Source: Holophagaceae bacterium
GTDB taxonomy: Bacteria > Acidobacteriota > Holophagae > Holophagales > Holophagaceae
Assembly (NCBI GenBank): GCA_003158505.1
Contig: PMJK01000001.1
Coordinates: 1-6,548 of the forward strand
Direction of reading: 5' to 3'
Length of the DNA stretch: 6,548 nucleotides
Part shown: positions 1 through 5,039 of the stretch, one piece after another
How positions within the stretch are numbered: the first letter of the stretch is position 1
Layout of the letters: the number at the start of each line of letters is the position of its first letter
Notes under the pieces: model-generated
Databases searched by the model: none
What the model saw: only the letters and a program-made list of their open reading frames with translations
Told to the model about the DNA's origin: nothing
Position numbers and translations under genes: made by a program

Positions 1-466
1 TCGTTCGCGGGGCCTTCACTGAGGCGTCTACCCAGGCTTTGATGACCTCCAGGACGAAGAAGCAGTACTTGGGAACCATCCGGGTGTCGACCACCCGGCA
101 TTCGAGATTGGCGAAACACTCAGCGATGAGAGGGGCGCCAACACAGGCCGCGGGCTTGGCTGTGAGACTGAACTTCTCAAACTTGTCCACGCTTTTACCG
201 GAAGTGTTGCCGCAACCCACCACCTGTTCTGCAAGGTCCATGGTGGGAACATTGATGACACATTCCCGGGTGGCCTTCAGGAGACCGAAGGAGTGGTTGC
301 GATTGCTGATGACACAACCCACCAATGGGGGTTCAAACTCCATCATGGTGTGCCAGGACATGGCCATGATGTCTTGGCGTCCATTGCGGGCGGTCGTGAC
401 CAGGACGACCGGCCCCGGCTCGAGCAACCCATAGACCTTAGATAGTGGAAGGGATCTTCTGGCCAT
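1..466 (-). CDS. Flavin reductase-like domain protein (FMN-binding), C-terminus beyond the window
   Basis: About 155 residues are visible before the gene leaves the window. The sequence matches the flavin reductase-like, FMN-binding split-barrel family. It opens with an RRSLPLSKVY segment, then EPGPVVLVTTA (residues 16-26), MSWHT (36-40), EPPLVGCVIS (45-54) and SGKSVDKF (89-96). Family members bind FMN and reduce it with NAD(P)H or use it in small oxidoreductases; the substrate here is unknown. ATG at 466 is chosen because family members begin just before RRSLPL. It has no clear ribosome binding site, and an in-frame TTG at 484 would add six residues. A strong AGGAAAGGA lies further upstream but serves an out-of-frame ATG at 503 (see findings). 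An attC-like repeat separates it from the DUF488 gene upstream. Confidence 0.85.
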   Translation of the reverse strand, partial: MARRSLPLSKVYGLLEPGPVVLVTTARNGRQDIMAMSWHTMMEFEPPLVGCVISNRNHSFGLLKATRECVINVPTMDLAEQVVGCGNTSGKSVDKFEKFSLTAKPAACVGAPLIAECFANLECRVVDTRMVPKYCFFVLEVIKAWVDASVKAPRT

Positions 467-478
467 GAGTTCACGACC

Positions 479-595
479 CGTCAACAGTGATGGATATTCG
501 CATGGGTTCCTTTCCTGTTTTGTTCCGATTGTTCTGAATGGGGCCTGGTAAGAGAAGCTGACTGGGGCAGGTGCGGGTTGGACAGGAGGTCAGGC
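479..595 (-). repeat. attC-like site following the DUF488 gene
   Basis: On the minus strand the site begins with R'' GCCTGAC (589-595), an 8-nt spacer and CAACCCGCACC as L''. The DUF488 stop codon (590-592) lies inside R''. A loop fragment AGAAGCTGA (553-561) is shared with the sites at 1003-1126 and 5040-5182, but the rest of the loop is shortened. The R' end is uncertain. GTTGACG (479-485), just before the flavin reductase start, fits GTTRRRY at six of seven positions. A more degenerate box at about 525-531 would make a 70-nt site. L' does not pair well with L'' in either reading, so this may be a damaged site. Confidence 0.6.
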
Positions 596-982
596 GGGGT
601 CGAATTTGGCCCCCTTCTCGATCAGGAGTTCACGCAGCACCGAACGATGGCAGTGGGCTTCGTCCTCGCAGTAGCAACCCACCGAAAAGTTGTTTTGGTG
701 GGACAGCGTGGCAAGCAACTCGATGGCGTGGCTGTTCTCCGGGGTTGCCATTTCAGCCCGGTACTTCCTGGCGAATGCGGCCCACTGTGCGGGCGTCTTC
801 GCCTCCTGGCCGAGCTGCACCGTCTGGGGACTGGGTGCCAGGTTGGGAAACCACACGTCGTACCAGTTCTGAACTGCGTAATCGGCCTTGGGCACACCCC
901 GCGGTGGGCGACGAACGGTTCCGATGCGTATGCCTTCACCTTCCACTCTTGGGCTACCGAGCCTGAGGACGCGCATAACCAT
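590..982 (-). CDS. DUF488 family protein
   Basis: This 130-aa protein belongs to the DUF488 family (YeaO-like). Recognisable segments are the N-terminal MRVLRLGSPR strand, RIGTVRRPPRGVPK (19-32), YDVWFPNLAPS (41-51), the WAAFARKYRAEM helix (67-78) and the C-terminal motif GCYCEDEAHCHRS with C103, C105 and C111-H112-R113. The Cys-rich CHR motif is the family signature; no biochemical function is established. ATG 982 is chosen because AAGGGAG sits 6 nt upstream; a TTG at 1015 would add eleven residues that lie inside the preceding attC-like repeat. The stop codon lies within R'' of the next repeat, so the gene fills its cassette almost completely. Confidence 0.88.
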   Translation of the reverse strand: MVMRVLRLGSPRVEGEGIRIGTVRRPPRGVPKADYAVQNWYDVWFPNLAPSPQTVQLGQEAKTPAQWAAFARKYRAEMATPENSHAIELLATLSHQNNFSVGCYCEDEAHCHRSVLRELLIEKGAKFDPA

Positions 983-1002
983 GATTCGCTCCCTTCTTAG
1001 AT

Positions 1003-1126
1003 GCCCAGCGTTCAAGATTGGCCGGTCCAGCCTGGGGAGTGGCGTCGAGCGAGCCTGAGGAAGCTGAGCCAGGAAAGAGGGTTCCAGAAAATCCAGGCTG
1101 GGTTCGAGTTGAGCGGGTGATTAGGC
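1003..1126 (-). repeat. attC-like site following the zinc-ribbon cassette
   Basis: One of the clearest sites. On the minus strand: R'' GCCTAAT (1120-1126), an 8-nt spacer, then CAACTCGAACC as L''. A 9-bp perfect inverted repeat follows (CCAGCCTGG at 1093-1101 on the minus strand, its partner at 1027-1035). Then comes an L' region ending CTTGAAC and R' GCTGGGC (1003-1009). Total length is 124 nt. The loop holds a GAAGCTGAGCC segment (1060-1070) also found in the sites at 4417-4538 and 5040-5182. The downstream DUF488 ATG begins 20 nt after R'. R' has C in place of the second core base of GTTRRRY. Confidence 0.8.
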
Positions 1127-1231
1127 AAAAAGGGGATGGCATTATTTGGTCGTCAAAGGGATCGAATGTAAGTAGGTTTGCAGAATTGCCGATATCCGGT
1201 TCAGAATACCCCTTCACATGGAGCGAACTCA

Positions 1232-1456
1232 ATGAGCGAAAATGTGCCGCTGAAACCTGCGCTGGAACTGGCCGAGTATGCCTTGGAAACACCCTTGAAC
1301 TGCCATCATTGTCAAAAGGTGATCACTTGCGTTCATGTGGTCCGCCTCCTGCGAGCCAAGGTCAATTTTGTTTCCACCCTTCCTAGGCGAGGCCATGTGA
1401 TCGTATGTCCGGAATGTCGGAGGATTCTCTCGGCTGATCTGGGGGGAATGACCTGA
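1232..1456 (+). CDS. Small zinc-ribbon-like protein, reverse-oriented in its cassette
   Basis: This 74-aa protein has two CxxC knuckles, C24-x2-C27 and C59-x2-C62, with a further C33. Between them lies a basic segment with VVRLLRAKVNFVSTLPRRG (36-54). The arrangement fits a single zinc site holding two beta-hairpins. I do not know a named function; regulator, adaptor or nucleic-acid binding are all possible. ATG 1232 is chosen for GGAG 8 nt upstream; an in-frame ATG at 1178 would add a poor-looking leader. It is the only convincing plus-strand gene, so it opposes the array. Its stop codon (1454-1456) lies inside the R' box of the neighbouring attC. Being reversed, it should need its own promoter within 1127-1231; TTGCAG at 1176-1181 and CAGAAT 18 nt later are a weak candidate. 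Confidence 0.75.
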   Translation: MSENVPLKPALELAEYALETPLNCHHCQKVITCVHVVRLLRAKVNFVSTLPRRGHVIVCPECRRILSADLGGMT

Positions 1457-1549
1457 CGAATGAGGTTAAGCGGCCCAACCTGCGGCAGCTCAGCAGACGG
1501 GGACCAGGAACAGGGCCTAAGGATGGGACTGGCCCATGCAGGTTGCCTA
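1451..1549 (-). repeat. attC-like site following the RidA-family gene
   Basis: The L'/R' end is clear on the minus strand: CTTAACCTCATTC followed by R' GTCAGGT (1451-1457). It closely resembles the same end at 2878-2900 and 4417-4440. An 8-bp perfect inverted repeat CAACCTGC / GCAGGTTG (1476-1483 and 1538-1545) forms the outer visible stem. The R'' box cannot be placed with the 8-nt spacing seen elsewhere; it would overlap the 3' end of the RidA gene, whose TAG is at 1547-1549. The site may have been trimmed or have diverged at that end. Confidence 0.6.
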
Positions 1550-1930
1550 CGCGCTCTTTAGCGCCGTGACTTCGATTTCGATCTTCATGCGCGGGTCTGC
1601 CAGGCCGGCGGAGATCATCATCGCCGCTGGGCGCACGTCCCCAAAATAGTTACGAAGTACCGGCCAGCATTGCTCGAACTCGCCGCCGTCCGGCAGGACG
1701 TAGGTCACTCGCACGACATCCTTGAGGCCTGAGCCGGCCTGCCGAAGTACGGCCTCGATGTTCTTCAAGCACTGGTCAGTCTGCTCGAGAAGGCTTCCTG
1801 AGATGGACATCGTGCTGTAATCGAAGCCGGTGGTGCCCGAGACGAAGACCCAATCCCCGGCGACGACCGCACGAGAGTAACCAATCTTCTCTTCGAAGGA
1901 AGAGCCCGAACTGATGAGTTGTTTTGTCAT
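1547..1930 (-). CDS. RidA (YjgF/YER057c/UK114) superfamily protein lacking the catalytic arginine
   Basis: This 127-aa protein has the full RidA fold: GYSRAVVAGDWVFVSGTTG (17-35), QTDQCLKNIEAVLRQAGSGL (50-69), DVVRVTYVLPD (71-81), WPVLRNYFG (89-97) and the C-terminal KIEIEVTAL (116-124). The family forms trimers, and RidA itself hydrolyses reactive enamine/imine intermediates made by PLP enzymes. The arginine that binds substrate carboxylate in RidA (PAR in the E. coli protein) is alanine here (P101-A102-A103), as in Rid4-Rid7-type subgroups. Imine deaminase activity should therefore not be assumed. The start is secure: AGGAGGAATTCG precedes ATG 1930. The gene ends inside the following attC-like repeat. 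Confidence 0.9.
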   Translation of the reverse strand: MTKQLISSGSSFEEKIGYSRAVVAGDWVFVSGTTGFDYSTMSISGSLLEQTDQCLKNIEAVLRQAGSGLKDVVRVTYVLPDGGEFEQCWPVLRNYFGDVRPAAMMISAGLADPRMKIEIEVTALKSA

Positions 1931-1959
1931 CGAATTCCTCCTAAACCGAGGTCTGGATA

Positions 1960-2057
1960 AGGGTCGCGTTCGTACTCTAGCGGCACTGCAAACCTGGGCA
2001 CCCAGCGGAAGAATGCAGCCAGCCCAGAGGCTTGAGCCGGGTTGTGAGTGGTCAGCC
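1960..2057 (-). repeat. Degenerate attC-like site following the VOC gene
   Basis: On the minus strand R'' GGCTGAC (2051-2057) overlaps the VOC stop codon. A 6-nt spacer and CAACCCGGC follow, close to the L'' of the other sites though with a shorter spacer. An imperfect stem CTCTGGGCTGGCTGCA / TGCAGTGCCGCTAGAG pairs at both ends but not in the middle. No convincing R' box is visible; GAACGCGACCC near 1963-1973 is the best position. The 120-nt stretch between the VOC and RidA genes holds nothing else that I can recognise. Confidence 0.4.
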
Positions 2058-2486
2058 TGCGGATGGACCTTTGAGCTCGACCATATTGCCTTCTGGATCA
2101 GAGATATAGATTGAAGGACCTACTCCCTCTGCCCCATAGCGGAATTCGACCGGGCCAACCTCTATGCCATGCGCCTCCAGCTGGCTGCGAATGTCCGTTG
2201 CATTGAATGGTTCCACCCGGAAGCAGAAGTGGTCCAGGTTCCGCGCTTCCCTTCCGGGTGCCGCGCCGCCAACTTGGCCGAGCCTCCCTTGGACGGGCAC
2301 CAGATCAAGGATGGACCTGCCGGCGCGCAGCTGAACCAGTCCCATTTCATCTTCGCGTCGCTCTACCGTGCACCCAAGTGCGCCGCAGTAGAAGCTGAGC
2401 ATTTTTTCGAGGTCGACCACGCGTAGGACCAGGTGATCGATTTCACGAATGTGGATCATGGAATGAGGGCGCTGGAGTTCACTCAT
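2052..2486 (-). CDS. VOC superfamily (glyoxalase/dioxygenase-fold) protein
   Basis: This 144-aa protein has the paired beta-alpha-beta-beta-beta modules of the vicinal oxygen chelate superfamily. Module one begins IDHLVLRVVDLEKMLSFY (16-33) and module two NLDHFCFRV (83-91). It ends with SDPEGNMVELKG (129-140), the usual VOC C-terminus. Likely metal ligands are H18, H86 and E137. Fold members include glyoxalase I, ring-cleavage dioxygenases and fosfomycin/bleomycin resistance proteins; nothing seen selects one, so no reaction is assigned. ATG 2486 is preferred, with GAGG upstream and an 8-nt overlap with the end of the preceding gene (ATGAGTGA), implying translational coupling. An ATG at 2534 would add residues buried in the upstream gene. 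The stop lies in the R'' box of the following repeat. Confidence 0.87.
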   Translation of the reverse strand: MSELQRPHSMIHIREIDHLVLRVVDLEKMLSFYCGALGCTVERREDEMGLVQLRAGRSILDLVPVQGRLGQVGGAAPGREARNLDHFCFRVEPFNATDIRSQLEAHGIEVGPVEFRYGAEGVGPSIYISDPEGNMVELKGPSAG

Positions 2487-2868
2487 GGGGTGCCTCGTTC
2501 CGTGGTGCATAGTATTCGCCATCCAGATGCTCAAGGTCGAACACTTCGATGCGATGGGGCAGAAACCGAATCACAGCCCCTTTTCTTGATATAGCTCTGC
2601 CCCATGAAAAGTGATGGACCTTGTGCCCATCGAAATAAACGGTTTCGGATTCAGTGCGTTGTTTGCCCGTCCAACGTCGAACGATCCCACCCTCCAGCCA
2701 CTGAATCTGATTACGTTCATCACGAACGATCACATGACCCGATGTATTCCCGATGAACCCTATGCCACCCCTAACCCAACCCGGTTGGTGGAATCGATTC
2801 CAACCAAGGACAAGGCCAAAGGCCAGGACTGCAGCCAGGGCCAAGGCGAGTTTGAATCGGAGCTTCAT
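2479..2868 (-). CDS. Membrane-anchored or exported protein of unknown function
   Basis: I do not recognise this 129-aa protein. Residues 1-6 are basic (K2, R4, K6) and residues 7-22 form a hydrophobic Ala/Leu-rich helix, which looks like an uncleaved signal anchor or signal peptide. The remainder is about 105 residues rich in short alternating hydrophobic segments and aromatics, with several His/Trp (for example HHFSWGRAIS near residues 85-94), suggesting a small beta-rich periplasmic domain. No cysteines or clear catalytic motif are visible. The ATG at 2868 has GAGG about 11 nt upstream; that GAGG belongs to the R' box of a truncated attC. The gene overlaps the VOC gene by 8 nt, so the two probably share one cassette and one mRNA. 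Confidence 0.75.
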   Translation of the reverse strand: MKLRFKLALALAAVLAFGLVLGWNRFHQPGWVRGGIGFIGNTSGHVIVRDERNQIQWLEGGIVRRWTGKQRTESETVYFDGHKVHHFSWGRAISRKGAVIRFLPHRIEVFDLEHLDGEYYAPRNEAPHE

Positions 2869-2877
2869 ACGTGCGCT

Positions 2878-2917
2878 GCCTCAGGAAGAAGTTAACCCCA
2901 CCGATCGACCCCTCTCA
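2878..2917 (-). repeat. Truncated attC-like site (L'/R' end only)
   Basis: On the minus strand, GGGGTTAACTTCTTCC is followed by the R'-like box CTGAGGC (2878-2884). This closely matches the L'/R' ends at 4417-4440, 5040-5062 and 1451-1470. No R''/L'' half is found in the 46 nt between this box and the DUF962-type gene. The left half has been lost, or lies inside the 3' end of that gene in an unrecognisable form. Confidence 0.55.
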
Positions 2918-3226
2918 GAACCGAGCTCTGCCTGTAAGGATTTCCCACCAAAGGTGCCAATCCCCCATAAAACTCAGGCGTGGGTATCTAAAGGTCGCTG
3001 GTTTATTGTGCTCAAAAAAGAAGTGGCCGACCCAGGCGAAAGCATAGCCTTGGACCAGCGCCACTGGGATTAACCCCCACCATCGCGTCGCCAAAGCAGC
3101 GATGAGCAGAGTGACAGCCATGCTGGTACCAATGAAATGCAACCGGCGGGAGATCCGATTGGCATGTTCCCTGAGATAAAAGGGATAGAAATCCTCAAAG
3201 GTCCGGAACGGCTTCTCTTCGCTCAT
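2915..3226 (-). CDS. DUF962 / Mpo1-like membrane protein
   Basis: This 103-aa protein matches the Mpo1-like (DUF962) family. It has F7-R8-T9-F10-E11-DFYPFYLREH, then N23 and RRLHFIGT (27-34), two hydrophobic segments (about 31-47 and 50-66), GHFFFEHNKPATF (67-79), and the C-terminal PRLSFMGDWHLW...L-G segment (82-99). Conserved histidines are H21, H30, H68 and H73. The yeast homologue Mpo1 is an iron-dependent dioxygenase in alpha-oxidation of 2-hydroxy fatty acids; activity in bacterial members is less certain, so the role here is inference. GGAG 8 nt before ATG 3226 supports the start. The gene follows the attC-like site at 3263-3388 and its stop runs into a truncated site, so the extreme C-terminus may be altered relative to the ancestral cassette. 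Confidence 0.87.
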   Translation of the reverse strand: MSEEKPFRTFEDFYPFYLREHANRISRRLHFIGTSMAVTLLIAALATRWWGLIPVALVQGYAFAWVGHFFFEHNKPATFRYPRLSFMGDWHLWWEILTGRARF

Positions 3227-3262
3227 GTCTGGTCTCCGGAATAGAACGATGTCCCTTTTGGA

Positions 3263-3388
3263 TCATGACGAATGAAACCAACCGCCCCCGCCTGCATCGA
3301 GGCGAGGAGCGCAGCCGAGAAAATTGAATTGTGAGGGAGAGGAAACCAGATGATGCGGGCAAAGTCCGGGCCGAATGAGGGATTAGGC
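3263..3388 (-). repeat. attC-like site following the DUF2892 gene
   Basis: On the minus strand: R'' GCCTAAT (3382-3388), an 8-nt spacer, then CGGCCCGGAC, aligning with L'' CAACYCGGACC. At the other end, GGTTGGTTTCATTC precedes R' GTCATGA (3263-3269), matching the ATTC-GTCA join at 1451-1461. Total is 126 nt, close to the 124 nt of the site at 1003-1126. A 61-codon open frame (3223-3408) covers it. I regard that frame as incidental because its sequence is explained by the repeat. Confidence 0.65.
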
Positions 3389-3408
3389 CCATAATGACGA
3401 TGAACCAT

Positions 3409-3618
3409 TCAAGGCGCGGACTTCTTTGGGCAAGTGGAGAATCCCAGCAGCGTGTAGAGAGGGCAGAGCCCAGAGGCGCCCGTCAGGATTGGAACGATCC
3501 CGATCCAGCCCCAGGGTGTTTTGGGCCCGACGAACACTAGGCTGATGAGAGCAAGACCGACGAGAACACGGAGCATGCGCTCGATCGGGTGCTCGGTGAC
3601 GACTAAGAAATTCTTCAT
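3409..3618 (-). CDS. DUF2892 family (YgaP-like) inner-membrane protein
   Basis: This 69-aa protein fits the DUF2892 family, the membrane part of YgaP-type proteins. It has an N-terminal HPIERMLRVLVGLALI segment (10-25) and two transmembrane helices (about 15-31 and 35-53) joined by a short Pro/Trp/Gly turn. It ends with C52-P-L-Y-T-L-L-G-F-S-T-C63, the usual family ending. In YgaP this region anchors a rhodanese domain; here it stands alone. AGGAGGTCAT directly before ATG 3618 fixes the start. Its cassette lies between the attC-like sites at 3643-3708 and 3263-3388. No partner gene is visible, and the role of the free-standing domain is unknown. Confidence 0.9.
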   Translation of the reverse strand: MKNFLVVTEHPIERMLRVLVGLALISLVFVGPKTPWGWIGIVPILTGASGLCPLYTLLGFSTCPKKSAP

Positions 3619-3642
3619 ATGACCTCCTGTGAGGGGCGATGA

Positions 3643-3708
3643 GCCCATTGGACGAGGGCTATCGGACCAGGTGGTTGTCCCCAGGTCCAGTTGAACGAGG
3701 GGTCGGGC
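3643..3708 (-). repeat. Short attC-like site following the response regulator
   Basis: A compact 66-nt site of classic 59-base-element size. On the minus strand: R'' GCCCGAC (3702-3708), an 8-nt spacer, and CAACTGGACCTGG as L'' plus stem. On the far side CCTGGTCCGATAG is followed, after a short spacer, by R' AATGGGC (3643-3649). GGACC pairs with GGTCC. The ACTGG/CCGAT box positions match those of the 5040-5182 site. The next start codon (3618) has its own AGGAGG downstream of R'. Confidence 0.7.
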
Positions 3709-3745
3709 CAAATTGGGGAATTGGTGCAACGGACCGTTTGCACAA

Positions 3746-4333
3746 TCAACCAGAGTTTTTTGTGTCTGCATGGGCATCTGGAAAATAGATGGAGATGCAG
3801 TCTGGACAAATGCCATGGGAAAAGTGGGCCTCTGAATGCTGAGAAATATAGGACTCGATAGAGTGCCATATCCCCTTTTCATCTCGGATCTTCTTGCAAT
3901 GGGCACACGTAGGCAATATGCCGTGAAGCGTGCGGATCTCATGTTGAACGCGGCGGAGTTCCGCCTGGACATGCACTCGAGCCAGGAGTTCGGGAATCCG
4001 AAAGGGCTTGGTGACATAGTCCACGGCACCCGCCTCGAACCCGGCAAGGACCTCGTCCGACCCGGATTGGGAAGTGACGAAGATAACGGGAATATCCTGG
4101 ACGGCTGGGTCCGCTTTGAGCCTCCTGCAGATTTCAATCCCATCCATTCCGGGCATGAAGATGTCCAGCAGGATTAAATCGGGTTTCTCCTTGGCGGCAA
4201 TATCCAAGGCTTGCGAACCGTCCTTGGCAAGAGCCAGGCTGTATCCTTCGCGTTCCAGAATCTTGGCCAAAAGTTCAAGATCACTTGGCGTGTCGTCCAC
4301 TGCAAGAATCAGAGAGCCTTTTCCTTGTTCCAT
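3746..4333 (-). CDS. Response regulator: receiver domain with C-terminal CxxC...CPDC module
   Basis: This 195-aa protein has a complete CheY-like receiver domain (8-122): acidic pair D13-D14, phosphoacceptor D57 (LLLD..MPGMDG), T87 and K109 (TKPF). A charged helix follows (about 123-137). It ends in a roughly 45-residue module: ILPTCAHCKKIRD (139-151), a Trp/Glu/Tyr core (W156, E160, Y162), then FSHGICPDC (171-179). The cysteines (C143, C146, C176, C179) could bind a metal. Modules like ILPxCAxCKKIRDxxGxW...FSHGICPxC recur at the C-termini of bacterial signalling proteins, but I know no established function. There is no DNA-binding or enzymatic output domain. The start has AAGGGG upstream of ATG 4333. 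No histidine kinase is adjacent, so the partner must be elsewhere. Confidence 0.9.
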   Translation of the reverse strand: MEQGKGSLILAVDDTPSDLELLAKILEREGYSLALAKDGSQALDIAAKEKPDLILLDIFMPGMDGIEICRRLKADPAVQDIPVIFVTSQSGSDEVLAGFEAGAVDYVTKPFRIPELLARVHVQAELRRVQHEIRTLHGILPTCAHCKKIRDEKGIWHSIESYISQHSEAHFSHGICPDCISIYFPDAHADTKNSG

Positions 4334-4416
4334 GAATCAACCCCTTATGCCGGCGATTCGTCATTCCTCCTGAAGGATAGCCAAAATCAATCCCATGGCC
4401 AGGATGCAAAATGGGT

Positions 4417-4538
4417 GGCCAATGAAATGAAGTTAACCGGCCCAGTCTACGACGAGATGACGATGAGACCCAAAAGGCTGAACCAAGAGAGGACGCTAGA
4501 CCATGCGGCCCCGGTTCGGGTTGCACGTGGGGTGATCC
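4417..4538 (-). repeat. attC-like site following the 163-aa unknown gene
   Basis: On the minus strand: R'' GGATCAC (4532-4538), an 8-nt spacer, then CAACCCGAACCGGGGCC. The far arm is GGCCGGTTAACTTCATTTC followed by R' ATTGGCC (4417-4423). AACCGG pairs with CCGGTT and the GGCC blocks extend the stem. Length is 122 nt. The loop shares AAGGCTGAACCAAGAGAGG (4474-4492) with the site at 5116-5136. About 80 nt separate R' from the response regulator start, including AGGAGGAATG at 4365-4374, where AGGAGG is too close to that ATG to be a normal start. Confidence 0.75.
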
Positions 4539-4541
4539 TGG

Positions 4542-5033
4542 CTATGGTTTACGGACATGTTGGAAGAACTCGATTGGGTTTGAAAATGCCTCCGACACTA
4601 GGTCGGACCAATCTGGGTTATTGAAAGAAATGCCAACCACTGCATGGGTAGATTCGTCGAAGGTGGGATCAGGCCAGGCTGAGTTGATGGAGAACCAAAG
4701 CGCTTCAGAGAGAGGCACATCGTTCTGCCAAGTGGTCATGTTCCAGGGGCCACCTGGGTGGAGAACAAGGTCTTCCTGGTCAATGAGGCCGTGAACTCGT
4801 TCAGAATCCGGCCCCCAACAACAGATGTAAGCGCAGCCAGCTTGAATTAAGTCTGCAGCGATTGCTTTTATCTCTTCATCGGTGGCTTCAGCCCCATCCA
4901 TTGCCAGGCACGCGATGAAGTGCCCGGTGATTTCCGTGAAGGCGCCTGAGGGAATTCTGTAGTGCCGGAGGTTTAAGGCGTAAAGATCGCGAGAGCCGAA
5001 TTCTGAGTGTCCGAGTTTTTGGGCAATCGACAT
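4542..5033 (-). CDS. Conserved hypothetical protein, 163 aa
   Basis: Function is unknown to me. The protein looks soluble. It has an N-terminal hydrophobic strand (GHFIACLAMDG, 37-47), an Asp/Glu-rich helix (51-65), then AGCAYICCWGPDSERVH (65-81) containing C67, C71, C72 and W73-G-P-D. A Trp/Phe-rich segment follows (T100-T101-W102, LSEALWF 108-114, W120-P121). The AYxCxWGPDxERVH segment resembles a domain I recall as DUF7684, but this is from memory and unverified. The start at 5033 lies only 6 nt after the R' box of the attC-like repeat at 5040-5182; AAGG within that box is the only Shine-Dalgarno candidate. The stop is 3 nt before R'' of the next repeat, so gene plus attC equals the cassette. 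Confidence 0.8.
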   Translation of the reverse strand: MSIAQKLGHSEFGSRDLYALNLRHYRIPSGAFTEITGHFIACLAMDGAEATDEEIKAIAADLIQAGCAYICCWGPDSERVHGLIDQEDLVLHPGGPWNMTTWQNDVPLSEALWFSINSAWPDPTFDESTHAVVGISFNNPDWSDLVSEAFSNPIEFFQHVRKP

Positions 5034-5039
5034 GGGCCT

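Noticed and set aside
39..434. A 131-codon plus-strand frame over the left end.
   Set aside because: It is antisense to the flavin reductase, whose minus-strand translation has clear family motifs.
1018..1110. Similar peptides encoded on the plus strand at 1040-1120 and 5100-5190, as though a repeated coding domain existed.
   Set aside because: The similarity follows from the shared attC loop and L'' sequence; the frames have no start signals and end at once outside the repeats.
2479..3226. One operon of the Mpo1-like, membrane-anchored and VOC genes as a lipid-metabolism unit.
   Set aside because: An attC-type L'/R' end separates the first gene from the other two, so their proximity is better explained by cassette stacking.
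3223..3408. A 61-codon minus-strand frame neatly placed between DUF2892 and the Mpo1-like gene, with TGA-ATG and ATGA junctions.
   Set aside because: It coincides with an attC-like repeat of the same layout as its neighbours, lacks a ribosome binding site of its own, and the translation resembles no protein family.
3619..4143. A long minus-strand frame continuous with the DUF2892 gene and running under the response regulator.
   Set aside because: Only its last 69 codons resemble a protein. AGGAGG precedes the internal ATG at 3618, and the remainder overlaps the response regulator in another frame and crosses the attC-like site.
4281..4372. A short frame starting ATGACGAATCGCC right after AGGAGGA, upstream of the response regulator.
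   Set aside because: The Shine-Dalgarno to ATG distance is too short for normal initiation, and the product has no recognisable features.
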